A stretch of DNA of 64,000 nt from Solen grandis (taxonomy: Eukaryota > Mollusca > Bivalvia > Adapedonta > Solenidae): NCBI GenBank assembly GCA_021229015.1, contig CM037785.1, positions 41,714,682 to 41,778,681 on the forward strand, in the 5' to 3' direction. Made by a program: the position numbers and the translations under genes. A model generated the notes under the pieces. It was given only the letters and a program-made list of their open reading frames with translations. It was not told the DNA's origin and ran no database searches. Positions within the stretch are counted from its first letter, which is position 1. Every line of letters begins with the position of its first letter. Below are positions 27,501 through 41,300 of the stretch, piece after piece.

Positions 27501-30500
27501 TTATTTTTATTGGTTATTTCAGTAGATGGGAGTGTTAAAATGACATGTTTCAATATAATACATGCAATGGTTTCTGAGATATATCTTTGATAGTACAATG
27601 GTCTCACAATTCCTCTAGGTCAGATAGGATCGACAAAACAACTTGAAGAATTGCTATATTCGAGGAATCATTCAGACGGTCATTGCGTTTTTATTAATTA
27701 TTTTGTTATATTTAGCCATTAATTAATAGAATTTCTTACACATAAATTATATTTTGCCATTATAGAAAATACCACAAGCATAGCCTTTAGTTTGAGAATT
27801 AAGTCAATAATATGTTTCTTTTATTTACCGATCATTTGATTGACAACCTTTATTTAAGTTTCATATATGGCGGCTATGCATTTTTTCTACATGCTTGTAA
27901 TGAACACAAACTATTATGTAGTGGTTTCTTTCTCTATCTATCTTTCTCCCAATCAAACAAACCTCGTCACAGTTTGTTACATGATCAGTAGATCCGAAAA
28001 TATGATTTGCCCACTTACTCTCTGGAGGTTTGACGATGTGTGAAAACAATCGGTCGAGGTGTTAATCACAATGACAGGTGGTCAAGGGGCTGGATAATGG
28101 CTGCTAAGGAGATACAGGTAGGTTTGATAACGACTTCGGAGCATCTTATAGAAATTATCTAGGGACAAAATCGCATGTTTGAAAAATCGACCTAATATTA
28201 ATATGGAATAAGAAGGGCTAAATCAAAGAACAGAGTTTGTAGCTCGTGTCATCACTAGTATTCAATGAATCACCACAATGTGGAATGGGAGACCACTGTA
28301 CCTGCACACAAAATTTAAACCAAATTTTTTAAGTCATCTATCATGTTTATATTAGTATGCTTGAAGACTAAGAAGGCATGTGTGAAATTTCATTCCAATA
28401 CTTTTAATGGTTATAGAGATATAGCTTTGATAGTACTTTAACACATAGCTTTGATCAATCTTTCTAAGTTCAAAAGGGGCCATAATTAATTCAGTCAAGA
28501 GTTATCTAACTTGATGGTCTGCACATGAACACCTTTATGAAGTTAAAAGTCAATCCCATGACTGATTGCTGAGATATAAGCATGATAGTATGTTGCATGC
28601 AAGTATTTGACCAAAAATTTTAAGTTCAAACAAGGGAGATCAATTTGAAAGAACAGGTAAGTGTTATCTGACCTTGCACAGTGACCCGTACCAATGACTC
28701 AAACCCATATGTGAAGTTTTCAAAAAGGTATCATAACCCTTTCCCTCATAGAGGACACCATGAAAAGACCTATGCGAACAGCATAAAACCAGATCAGCCT
28801 GCGAGTAATCAGGTTTTATGATGTTCGCTGCTCCTCAGTGGTCTGGAAATGAGGATTTTGTAATTAAATTTGGTAAGGTTTAACTGTGGTTTTCTGCAGA
28901 TCAGGCTTTATGTGATACCTATTGAGGGCGTCAAAATGAGTATATATGAGGGAAAGGGTTAATTGATTTGCAAGATTTCCAATACAGGCAAAAACTTTAA
29001 CATAAATTTTCTAACAAATCTAACAAATTCATTTTCATTCAAATTGAAAAATAAACAGCCATTTCAACTTGTTAAAACTTTTATGATTTATTTATTTAAA
29101 TCCCTTGTGAAATTCCAAATAAAATATCACTAAAGGTGATTTATACCCGCCCCCAAAACATATTGCTTTGACACAGAATATGGAGCCTTATCAATTGGAC
29201 CAGATATATTCAGCAAATTCTTAGAAGAAAAGGGGTCATAATTGTGTTAAAAATCTACACATGTTGCCAAAAGTTTAACTTAGCCTTCATTTTACTAAGA
29301 TGAACATGTGTACCAATACTGCATATGTGAATAAAAAGTTATCTTAATGGATGAGTTTTCAATCAGAGAATGCATTTTTGGCAAATCTAGGTTGAAAAGG
29401 GACCATAACTGCATAATAATTTATGAATTTTGCCATTAGTTGAACATGATTTTCATTTTATTAGGATATAAGCATGTACCAAAACAGAAGTGTGTCTCTG
29501 CGACACTAATGAGCAGCAAGCATATGGTCAGAACCAAATATTTGCTTGTATTTTTTAATTTTTATCATTTGTATTACATTTATAAGTTTCATATTTATAG
29601 AAAACATAAGTCCTACACTTCTTTTGGAGTTGCCTTTATGAGTATCCCCATTTATTTTCCACGTAACAGATATACAGCAAGGGTCAGGGAACCATCCCAA
29701 GCTTTACCATGTTCATTCAACCATGAAATACAGGTCACAGTGATAAGTTTGCATAAATATTAACAAGAGGGCCAAGATGGCCCTGTGTTGCTCACCTGAG
29801 TAAGATGGCTGTTAGGCATAATGACAAAAAATCTGGCATCTAAAGTGTTTTTCTAACATTTGACTAAGTGACCTACATTTTGATCCTACCTGAATTTGCA
29901 CTCAACTGGGAATTCATGCAGTCATCATTCATATCAAGTTTAATGAAGACTGGGACAAAAATGTAGGCCTCTAAAATGTTCACAAGGTTTTTCTAAGATA
30001 TGACCTGGTGACCTAGTTTTTGACCCCACATGACCCATTTTCAAACTCATCCAAGATATCATGTAGACAAACATCCTGACCAAATCTATGAAAGCATGTT
30101 CACAAGGTTTTTCTAAGATTGACCTGGTGACCTAGTTTTTGACCCCACATGACCCAAGTTCGAACTCATCCGCGATATCATGTAGACAAACATCCTGACC
30201 AAGTTTCATGAAGATTGGGCTAAAATGTGGCCTCTAGAGTGTTCACAAGCAATTGTTGACGATGCACAACGGACAAAAGGCGATCACAAAAGCTCACCCT
30301 GAGCACAAGTGCTCAGGTGAGCTAAAATGTATATACCATGATGTACATGTGTACCTAGTTTATTGAAGATGTGAATTTATCTTCAAAGAAAACCAGCTTA
30401 ATCGCAAAGGTAAACCTGAGGTAGAACAATCAAATTTACCTTATTCATCCAACCATTAAATATAGGTCACAGCTATAAATTTGCATAAATAATAAGTAGA

Positions 30501-33500
30501 TCATATCGTGATGTACATGTATACCTAGTTTCATGAAGATGTGAAGTCACCTTTATAGAAAAAAAGCTTAAATGCAAAGCTATACCTGAGGTGTGACAGG
30601 CGGACAGATGAATGGATGGCTGGACGCACAGACCGAAAATCTATAGGCCCCGCAATGGAATTGGCAGGGCATAAAAATTATATAAATTATCTTCCCATTC
30701 AATAGTTATTGATCTTACAAATCAACAGACTGACCAACCAACAAGCTCCCTCCTACATACCCCCTCCAAATTATATTTTGGTAAGAAAATATTCAAAATC
30801 TGAATAAGGAAAATAAATGAGGAATAGGCCAAACAAAACATTTCTGTGTGCTTCTAAAGCGTGTAGTGCATTTATACAAGGAAATGTAATGACAAAAGAC
30901 GTTTTGAAGTATGCATTAAGTAGGTAACCCCTTCAATACATATGATGAGATTATGGAATTAATGAAAAGTACATATAGTCCACTGAAAGCCAGAAGGGGC
31001 TATCAGCCTTCTTTTTACATATGCTGATAGCCCCTTCTGGCTTTCAATGGACGATATATCCTAGTTCATCTCCTTAAGACTGAACTACCGATAAAACCAA
31101 ACAAACAAACAGAAAGCAAGAAAACTGAGATGGTTCTCTCTCGCCCGCCTGAAAAGCGCTGCTCTTATAGACATAGAACTATCCAAATCCATTTAAAAAA
31201 CATCTAAAAAAATATATAATGTAAAACAAGAATTCTTAGGTTAATTTAGTTTAAACCTATTTATTTTACATTCTTACATACTAAACCCTCTCTACGGTTA
31301 CTGGGTTGGACCAGTATTTTGTGCCTGACATATATCCTGACAATGTTTCATGCAGCCTCTTCAGGTCTCAGTTTTTCTGAGATTTACACCCATGAGCTCA
31401 TTTTTGACCCCACGTGTCCCAGTTTCAGACTGCTGCAAGATTATATGTAGATAATCATTTGGACAAATTTAATTATTTAAACATTACAAATTATTGAGCC
31501 AAAAATGTGGCCTCTAGGGTGACAATAAAGCAAATGGTGAGTCAGACAAAAATGTAGCCTCTAATGTGATCACAAGATTTGCCTTAGATTTGAGCTGATG
31601 ACATAGTTTTTAACCCTAAGTGATTCAGTTTCAAACTTGTCTGAGCTTTCATGCAGACAAAAATTTTGACCAAGTTCCATGATGGAGATCTGGCCAAAAA
31701 TATTGAACCTAGTGTGCTTACAAGTTTGTTTTTTTTTTAAATTTTTATCGCGGTCCAAGCTTTTAATCCCATGTGTCCCAGTTTTTAACCCATTTGAGGG
31801 CTCATGCAGACAAACATTCTGACCAAGTTTCTTAAAGACTGGGCCAAAACTGTGGCGTCTAGAACATTCATGAAAAATCAGACAAAGGCCAGTCACAATG
31901 GCTTAATTTGATCGCAATTGTTAAGGTGGGTTAAAAACTTGTACTCAAAATGGGTATCAACCAATGTTTTGTTTGAATGAGATTAATGTGTTGTTCACTT
32001 CCTTGTTACCAGATTAAAGTAAATACTTGTATGGATTATAAATGTACATTCAATAGATTACGTTGGTGAATGAGATTAACACGTTATGAGTTTCCGTCAC
32101 TTGTTTGCAGTATATACAAACATACCAACAGGCACCTGCTTAAGGAATGAGACTCCATTCAATATTGTAAGCTCATGACTGATTTTTTGTGTGTGCACGT
32201 TTCAAACTTTTCAACTGCTTATATCAATTACCAGGTAGTTTGCAGAACATAATCTAGTACTTGGAACTATTTCTTTACAGTAGTGTAGTAATTTACTATG
32301 AGTTCCTTCCATAGGTTAAAAAAAGTTATGATGTCATAGCACAGGAGCTGTCTGGAACAGGGAGTGACATATATATAGGATCTGACATGAATTGTTATTT
32401 CATATCAAATTTTATAAAACGAGTTCGTTAAAATGTTATTAAGCGAGGTCAAAGTTAGTGGCATCAAACAAATTTAATCCAGCTGTTTGAGATCAACACA
32501 CTATGTAAATTAAATTATATATATATATATATAGAGAGAGAGAGAATACAAGCGGAGTGATGTAATTCAGCCAAAAAGTTATATGTAACATGCTAATTAT
32601 AAGAAAATATTTGATGGTTATATTATACCGGAAACAGTGGTTTCAGCATCATTTCATAATGATATGAGAATGTCTAGCACCACTGAAAGATGGGAAAATG
32701 TGCAAAAATGTCCAGTTTGCAAGGAATAATCATGAGGTGCCCCCAGTGAAGGTCCTTGTAGCCTATATATAATCTGAGGGTATAATCTGAACTGACCTAT
32801 GTGATCAATATTATATCATGTCAGCCTGCTTGCTTGTATGCATGGGTTTAACAGCCCACACTCAGAATTTCAGTCATGACTTGACATGAGATATAATGCT
32901 GCCTCACTATAATCATGCTGTAGACAGGTAGCATGATACCACACTTCATACACATTATCCTGAAACTAGGCCACATCCAGGCCTAAAACTATCCTACATT
33001 GCTGAGTTCCAAGTCAGTACCATTTTAACAACTTTGGTAGTCAAGGCCGCAGATCACACCCACAACCTCCCGTTTCCATGGACCACAAGGTTTGATTTCA
33101 GTTAGTAAGTTAAATCCTTGCTCTGTTTCGATTAATTCTGTACTGAATATAATCTTCCAGTAACTTCTAATTCTATATCAAGAAAGATAACTCAGTATTC
33201 TAACTTCAGGAGTTAAACTATAGTTATGTCAAATTTCCAATCTTCACATACATAACTTTTTTTTTTTCTTTTTTTTTAAAGAATTATTAGAAAATAAACT
33301 TATTTATGAAATGTAGCACTGAAAATAAAACAATATATGTATAAGATCCTAATACAGAGATTTTTTTTTTTTTGGTTCCTTTTTTTAATTAAACATTTTA
33401 ATCCTGGTCCTAATTTTGTTTAAAAGAAGTTCCTTAGCATCTTATTTTTCACAACAGACAAAAATATTTTTTAACTGATTTGAGTTACCATACTTAATCA

Positions 33501-35351
33501 ATTCCTACACAAAATCATACAAAACACCGATGTTTTGCAGTTCAGGAATATATCCTTGGCAACACAAATCAAAGATCGTTACCTTGGCAACACTGATAGT
33601 CTGCTGCTCCATGGCCTCGTGTATGCTGGCCTTGTCGTGTTCCCGTATACTGTTGAACTCGTCTATACAGCAGAGTCCACCGTCTGCCAACACCAGGGCC
33701 CCTGCCTCAAGCTGCCACTCTCCGCCATCCTGGGGACAGACGGTCCAGTATTTTAACCCTTTACTTCATATAGATGCATTTCAATGCATTGGCAAACATG
33801 AGTTTTCATTGGAACACATGTGTCACCTGCTGAATTGTGAAGAAAAAAGTGTGACGGACAAGCCTGACGGAAAAAGTGTGATGGGCTCACAGACCACGGA
33901 AAAGGGATCCCTATGTGTCACTTCTGCATACAGCAGGTGACACAACAAATCTTTTATGAAAAACATCTTTATTTATGTAACTTTATCTGCTTCTTCCGAA
34001 AAAGCTGTTTTCAGTAAGAGATTTTTCTGTCCCTTAGTGAGAAAAACTAGGGTCAGTTTGTTGCGATTGATTCTGACTTAAACCTGTCTACAAGTCCAAC
34101 TTTTTATCACATTATATGTACATTACTGAGGTACCTATATGTAAACGATTTATAATATTATGGTCTACCCTTGAAGACTTGTTACTGGCTGTGTTGACAG
34201 TTTTAGTAAGAAGTTCCCAGACCAGTCACACAAACAGGAGGACTTGGTCAACCAAAACCTTGGCATTTCTTACAGTGCACATAATGCTGAGGCAGACGTT
34301 GAAGCTCTTGCACAACTTATTAGACTGTGTGAGGTCCCTGAACTAGTATCATGCAGTTTCTCATTAAATGCAGTAAAGAATTCAATGCTTTTTAACATAG
34401 CAAAAATCAAACAACATTAGGTCATTGGATGTCTTGGTATGCAAAGGAGTTATGAAGCGCCCAACGGCTGAGAACATCGCTGGCTCAGGGTTAAACTTAG
34501 AACATTTGAGAGTAATCCATAGAAGGTCAGGAGAAGATGGACTTCGTGACTGTTTTATAGCCAAAAACAGTATTGGATTACCAAGAGTAACCAGCTAAAA
34601 AAAAGAGATTGAGGAAGTGATTCCCAAGATATGCCAGTACTTTGAATCCAGCTCAGACTCATAATTATTCTGTCGACAGATTCCATGTACAGGTTCCAGT
34701 AGTTTGTATAAATCTCTGCAGATATTCTTTTTTTGAATGTGTTAACTTAAAAAAACTTTAATCATGTAACTAGGTAGTTTGAAATGGCAAGCTTTATAAA
34801 ACAAATGAATTTGTAGAACTTTGTACACTTTTTAATGTACAGTGAAAAACAGATTTTTATCTTCGGGAAAATTTCAAATATGAAATGAGGATTGTGTTTT
34901 CACATAAAAATGTCATTTTCTGTTCATTATTTTACTTAACAATGGTTTCACATTCAGCATGCAACACTTAATATGATAAGTTAATTTATTTCTTTAATAT
35001 TGTGGACACATTGTACATGAAAATAACTTATAAAACTGTCAACACCTAATATTTGGTATTTTTACTATGCTTAAAAAACAGGGGGTCATTTTATACAAAC
35101 TGTTATAACTTAATATTTTGATGGTTGACCTATTAAAAATTGTGCATTTTTTTTGTAAAATACATTATATGAAAGAATTTTGAATAGCTTATTCCAAGAT
35201 ACTTGTATAAACTAGATGTGGGTGTTCCTCGGAACACTTGTGTCGCCTGCATTTAAGCATGTTTGATGAAAGAATTGACTAGAAAATCGATCTTTTGACA
35301 AATTATTGATAAAGCATAATCTATTTTGTGAGGTACAAAATAACACCAAAT

Positions 35352-35390
<39 letters not shown>

Positions 35391-38300
35391 TTTTTTTGGG
35401 GGGGGGAGGGGGGGGGGGGAATAAAATATTCAAACAGTGCAATGTGTAATAATTTTCCCGAGCACTTTCGACTATACAGTCTTCATCAGAGGAGTGTCAG
35501 AATGACTATGAATTCAAAACATTAACTGTAAGAAAAATTATGACGTCATTAAGCACTTATGACGTTAATTATATATATGTTGCAAGTTTGTAGTCATCAT
35601 TATCATTATTGAGTTATCATTCTTGTGTACTGCACTCAGACCAATGAGATCTATCTACTATAAATGTTTAAGGCAACACTTCAAATACTTTACAAGTTAT
35701 GCACCACACAAGAATTAAATCCAAAAAAATAAACAAAGGGAAATAACTCCAAAAATACAACAGTTATCATTCTTGCACAATGCACTCCATGAGATCTTTC
35801 CACCTGTGAGGTTTCAAAGTAATACCTCAAATACTTTTCGTGTTATGCTCCAGACAAAAATGAAGTCTGAGTATCAACAAAGGGCAATAACTCAAGGAAA
35901 AAGAGAAACAGAGTTATCATTCATGTGCACTGCACTCAGACCATTGAGATCTATGAAGTTTCAAGTCAACACCTCAAATACGTTTCGAGTTATGCCCCAG
36001 ACAAAAATTAAGTCTGAAAATCAACAAAGGGAAATAACTCAGAAATTTTGCACTGCACCAAACCATGAGATCTTTCCATATATGAAGTTTCAAGGTGATA
36101 CCTCAAATACTTTTTGAGTTATGGTCCGGACAAAAATAAAATCTCAGAATCAACAAAGGGTAATAACTCAGAAAATACGAAAGTCAGAGTTATCATTCTT
36201 GTGCACTGCACTCCACCTCAATGTGATCTATCCATGTTTTAAGTTTCAAGGTGATACCTCAAATACTTTTCGAGTTATGCTCCGGACAAGAAAGTGTGAC
36301 GCCGACGACGCCGACGACGACGCCGACGACGACGACGACGGACAAAGTGATCCCTATGTGTCTGCCATGCTATGCAGGCGACACAAAAATATATAATTTT
36401 CCAGGATTTGTAGTTGCGCTATTTCGCAAAAGTAAGCAAAATATCAAAATATAATAGGAATATTTTCTAAATATTTTTATAAACAAACATATTAACAGGT
36501 TTTCTCTAAAAAAAATTAATGTTTGCCATATAATACATGTCTTACGTATTAAATAAATCAATTTGTGAGACAAAAAAAGGAAATTTGATGATTTTATAGC
36601 TGTTTTTATATGTTGAACCGCACAGAATTTGCGTAAGCTTTTGAATACAGTGATTGATAAGACTTGAAAATAAAAAAAATACAAAGAATTTGTGGTTAGA
36701 TTTTCTTTATATTACACAAAATGCTTTCTTTGAATGTACAAAATGAAAAAATACCAAAGAAACACAAATTTGAAATTTCATGCATTAGGGTGCCACTACC
36801 TTAAGATTAAGTTCCTGATACAATTAACATGACGACAAAAGGCCCCAAAATGAATATGCATATCGGTTTAACCAGAGAAAAGCTGTACAAACATCCGACA
36901 AACTAATGCACGTGAATCTTGCTTCCAATAGTTACCTTAGTTCAACAACCTCCGACAAACATTCAGGGAGGGGCTATACCTGTTTAAGTGTCAAGTTAAT
37001 TCTGGAACTATCCATCCATATATGCTGAGCCTTCAGCAAGAGAGATTTTTATAACTTTTATAACTTTTGTATATCGCAGCTGGGGATTGAACCTCCAACC
37101 TCCTGGTATTGGGTGGGTCATTTGGCCGATGGGACAAATTGATAATCAAAGCTTTGCACCACTGATTAAGAAATGGTTCAGCTTGTAGAAGTCACATGAT
37201 ATTTATCAATGCACTAGACTTAAATCATCATATGAAAAGCAATATCAATTTGGATGTGTAAGGACATAACTAAACTACATTTCAAAACAATACTAGTCGA
37301 GTAACAAGAGGGGCCATGATGGCCCTGAATCGCTCACCTGATTATAAATGAGCAACATATGTTGGATTTTTCATATTGACCTACTTTTTGACCCCAAATG
37401 ACCCACTTTCCAGCTTGTCTAAGATTTTAATGAAAACAGACATTCCGACCAAGTTTCATGAAGATATGGACAAAAATGTGGCCTCTAGAGTGTTAAGGTT
37501 TTTCTAAGATTTGACCTCATGACTTACTTTTTGACCCCACATGACCGAAATTCGAACTTGTCCAAGATTTATTGGAAAAAAACATTCTGACCAAGTTTCA
37601 TGAAGATTGGGCAAAAAATGTGGCCTCTAGAGGTTAACAAGGTTTGACAAAGATTTGACCTCGTGACCTACTTTTGACCCCACATGACCCAAATTCGAAC
37701 TTGTCCAAGATTTATTGGAGAGAAACATTCTGACCAAGTTTCATGAAGATTGGGCCAAAAATGTGGCCTCTAGAGTGTTAACAAGGTTTTTATAAGATTT
37801 GACCTCGTGACCTACTTTTTGACCCCACATGACCCAAATTCGAACTTGTCCAAGATTATATGGAGAGAAACATTCTGACCAAGTTTCATGAAGATTGGGC
37901 CAAAAATGTGGCCTCTAGAGTGTTAACAAGGTTTTTATAAGATTTGACCTCGTGACCTACTTTTTGACCCCACATGACCCAATTTCAAACTTGTCCAAGA
38001 TTTTATGGAGACAAACATTCTGACCAAGTTTTATGAAGTTTGGCCTAAAAATATGGTCTCTAGAGTGTTAACAAACCAAATTGTTGACGACGCACGAAGG
38101 ATGTCGCATGACGGACGAAGGGCCATCACAAAAGCTCACCTTGAGCATGTATTAGACAGCCAAAAAATGCAATTGAACAACAAGGCAGCCAAATACAGTG
38201 ACTCTGTATCCAATTCTACACAGTGAATACAGTCACCTTTCTAGCTTATAACGGTACAGTCACCTGTATTAGGTGGCCAACCTTCATTTAGTGGTCATTT

Positions 38301-41300
38301 TAAATATTACAAAACTATAGCATTTTGTTACATATTTATATTCCAATTAACAGTCACCTACGTCACTTTCTCTTATGTCCCTGACTGACCGTTTCAGACA
38401 AGTTTGACTGTATATATATGTTGGATGGACAGTACTGACCGTACCTTGACCGCAGTCACTGTCAGACCTGCACTGGTGCTTCCTATCCCGGTGGTCAACA
38501 CTGACCGTGGCGTGATCTTGGACGCATACTTCAGAAACTGACTCTTCCCTGTACCTGGAAATTACACATCTAACCAAGTGTGAAAATTACGCAGCCAGAC
38601 AGAGACTCGAGCCTGGGACTGAGCCAGAGCTTCTACAATCTCTCATGAGCAAGGATCCTAAAAACCGATTTTTTACCGGTTTTGACCGATTTTGATCTCA
38701 ATCGACCGGTTCAGATTTCAAAAAGTACCAAAAAAATCGGTCGAAAAAAAATCCATAATCCTCGTCTAAAACTTTCAAAATCGGTCCAAACGGTTCATAA
38801 TAGTCTCTCTTACACACCAATTGACCTACTTCTTGAATTTCCGGTGTGCCCTCGGGGCAGGTGTCAGTGGGGGTCAGGCAGGGACACCCGTCTAGGTCAT
38901 TATTGGGCAGTTAAGATGAATGGATTGACGGTTTGTACTTAGCGGTTATTTGGACGGTGCCGTGTAATTATCTATGCCGTAATAATGGACCATTGCTTGT
39001 TTGCAAACTGTAACCGGTCGACTTTTAAATGCGGTAATTAATGACAATATCAAAGGCTAATCAAAATGTTTGATCTCCTTAGTAATTTGTAATTTGTAAG
39101 AACAAAATAAAAGAATTAAAAAAAACTGATAACTGTTTGGTGTTATTACTCAACTTTATATTTGGTATATAAGGGGATGGTATCAGTGACAAGGCTGCAT
39201 TTCGTTGAAATGGCTCAGCGCAATTTACTTGCGATGTTTAAAAAATCAAATGACCGGCTTGGCAACCCGGCTCATGATGATAAAGAAAACGGGAGTGGTG
39301 ACCCTGCTTCCAACAATTTATTGATTCGTTAGAGTCATATACAGACCGTCATATACATGCACTTCCGGTAAACAAACTTTCGATTTCGTAGAGGTAAATA
39401 TTGCAGAAAAATACCTTATTATGCCAACAGGATGCTGAAATATAATAAAAGATCTATTTTCACACTGCAAATGATTCAGGGTATGTTGATTGAAAATATC
39501 AATGTTATTTTTTTTTTTTTTTTTGGTTATGTTTTTTTTCGGGGGGGGGGGGAAAGGGGGGGGGGGGGGGATTTTGCCGTCGACCGGTTGAGATTCCAAA
39601 ATTTTAGGATCCCTGCTCATGAGTATGGGTCACTTATAAGCTGTTAACACACATATAGCTTGATTTTTATTTGTTTACTGGGATTAACGTCCTGAAAATA
39701 TTTAAGTATTTCAGTCATTTGGAGACAATTTCTACTTGAGACAGATATAGTGCCGCCACATGCTGTAGACATTGCAGACATGTGGCATGATACGACACTG
39801 AGCCAGTTAGTCCTGGAACTACCCTGTATACATATATGTATATGCTAAGTGCCAATGAAGGGAGCCAGGATTCTTCATTAAGTGATCATAACATCTATAC
39901 AAGAGCTGTCAGAGGACAGCATGCTCAGTTATTCAAAATGCTTGTTGGTAAATAAAATCACCCTAATAATAGTAACAAGAGCTGTCCGAAAGACAGCATG
40001 CTCGACTATTTGGGTATTTGATAGTGATGCAATACCATTGTATTAAAGCAGCATTAAAATAATTTTGACTCAATTTTAATTTAGTTGCAATAAACTTTAA
40101 CCAAAAATGTTAACGCAAATTTCTAAGTCGAAAAAGGCCCATAATTTGAGTAAAATTCTAGCAAGTGTTGTTCATCTTGGTTCTGCAGGTCCATTTCATG
40201 CCTAGGAAGACTTGTGTGAAGTTTAAATCCAATACACCAAGGGGTTACTGAGTAATGACATTAATTTAGTTGCAAAAAACTTTAACCAAAAATGTTAACG
40301 CAAATTTCTAAGTCGAAAAAGGCCCATAATTTAAGTAAAATTCTATCTAGAGTTGTCCATCTTGGTTCTGCAGGTTGGTTTCATGCTTAGGAAGACTTGT
40401 GTAAAGTTTAAATCCAATACACCAAGTGGTTACAGAGTTATGATATAAACTTAGTTGCAGAAAAACTTTAACCAAAGTTGAAAAAGGCCCATAATTTGAG
40501 TAAAATTCAATCAAGAGTTGTCCCTCTTGGTTCTCTAGGTTTGTTTTGTGCCTAGAAAGACTTGTGTAAAGATTGATTGCAATACACCTACTGGTTTCTT
40601 AGATATGACTGCCAACGCCGACGCCGACGCCAACACCGACGCGAGAAGAATAGCTCTCATATTCTCCGAATAGTCGAGCTAATAAACCTTGATTGGTTTA
40701 TACCCTTAAATAGGTTTATGAACTTTAAAGTCATTCCCATGCCTAGTTACTGAGACATTAGCATAATAACACTGTGTATGCAAAACTTTAACCAAGTATC
40801 CAAGTTAGAAAAGGGCCATAATTTGTATAAAATTAAGTCCAAGAGTTATCCTCTTTGTTTTTCTGATGCCCCTGAACACACTTCTAAACTTTTTTGTCTA
40901 TACCAAAAGCAATTTCTGAGATATAAGCTGGATAAAAGCTTGCATGCAAAACTTTAACCATAAAGTCTAAGTCAAAAAGTGGCCCTCATCTACATTATAA
41001 TCATTCAAAAACTATCTGCCATTATAGTATGTTACCATTTAACATATTAAAGAAGTTTCAAATTAAACCAAAGCCTGGTTACTGAAATATAAGCATGAAA
41101 TTCCTTGCGTGAAAATCTTTAACCAAAATTTCTAAGTTAAAAAAAGGCCATAACTTTTAATATATTCCATCAGGTGTTATCTTCCTTGACTGTATAATAC
41201 CCCTAAACATACTAAAGATGTTTCAAATCAATTGAATGCCTGGATACTGAGATTAAAGCATGAAAGTACCTTGCATGTAAAACTTTAACCAAAATTTCTA

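Larger units (their letters stand above)
35211..36386 (+). mobile_element. Family B element (TGTGTCGCCTGCA ends)
   Basis: Left 'ggtgttcctcggaacacttg' + 'tgtcgcctgca'; right 'tatgcaggcgacaca' as its inverted partner. Four ~140-bp units with 'caaagggaaataactc' and 'gcactgcactcagacc'. A (GACGCC/GAC)n run at 36298-36342 precedes the right end. A foreign stretch with a microsatellite and a hammerhead-like motif interrupts it at ~35345-35600. Confidence 0.8.

Noticed and set aside
33530..33940. Plus-strand frames of 73-136 codons over exon i
   Set aside because: They are antisense shadows of the MCM9 Walker B exon and the adjacent family E element.
35212..35525. Short frames with HTHTHTHT or CVCVCVC runs
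   Set aside because: Translations of the CA/TA microsatellite and G run.
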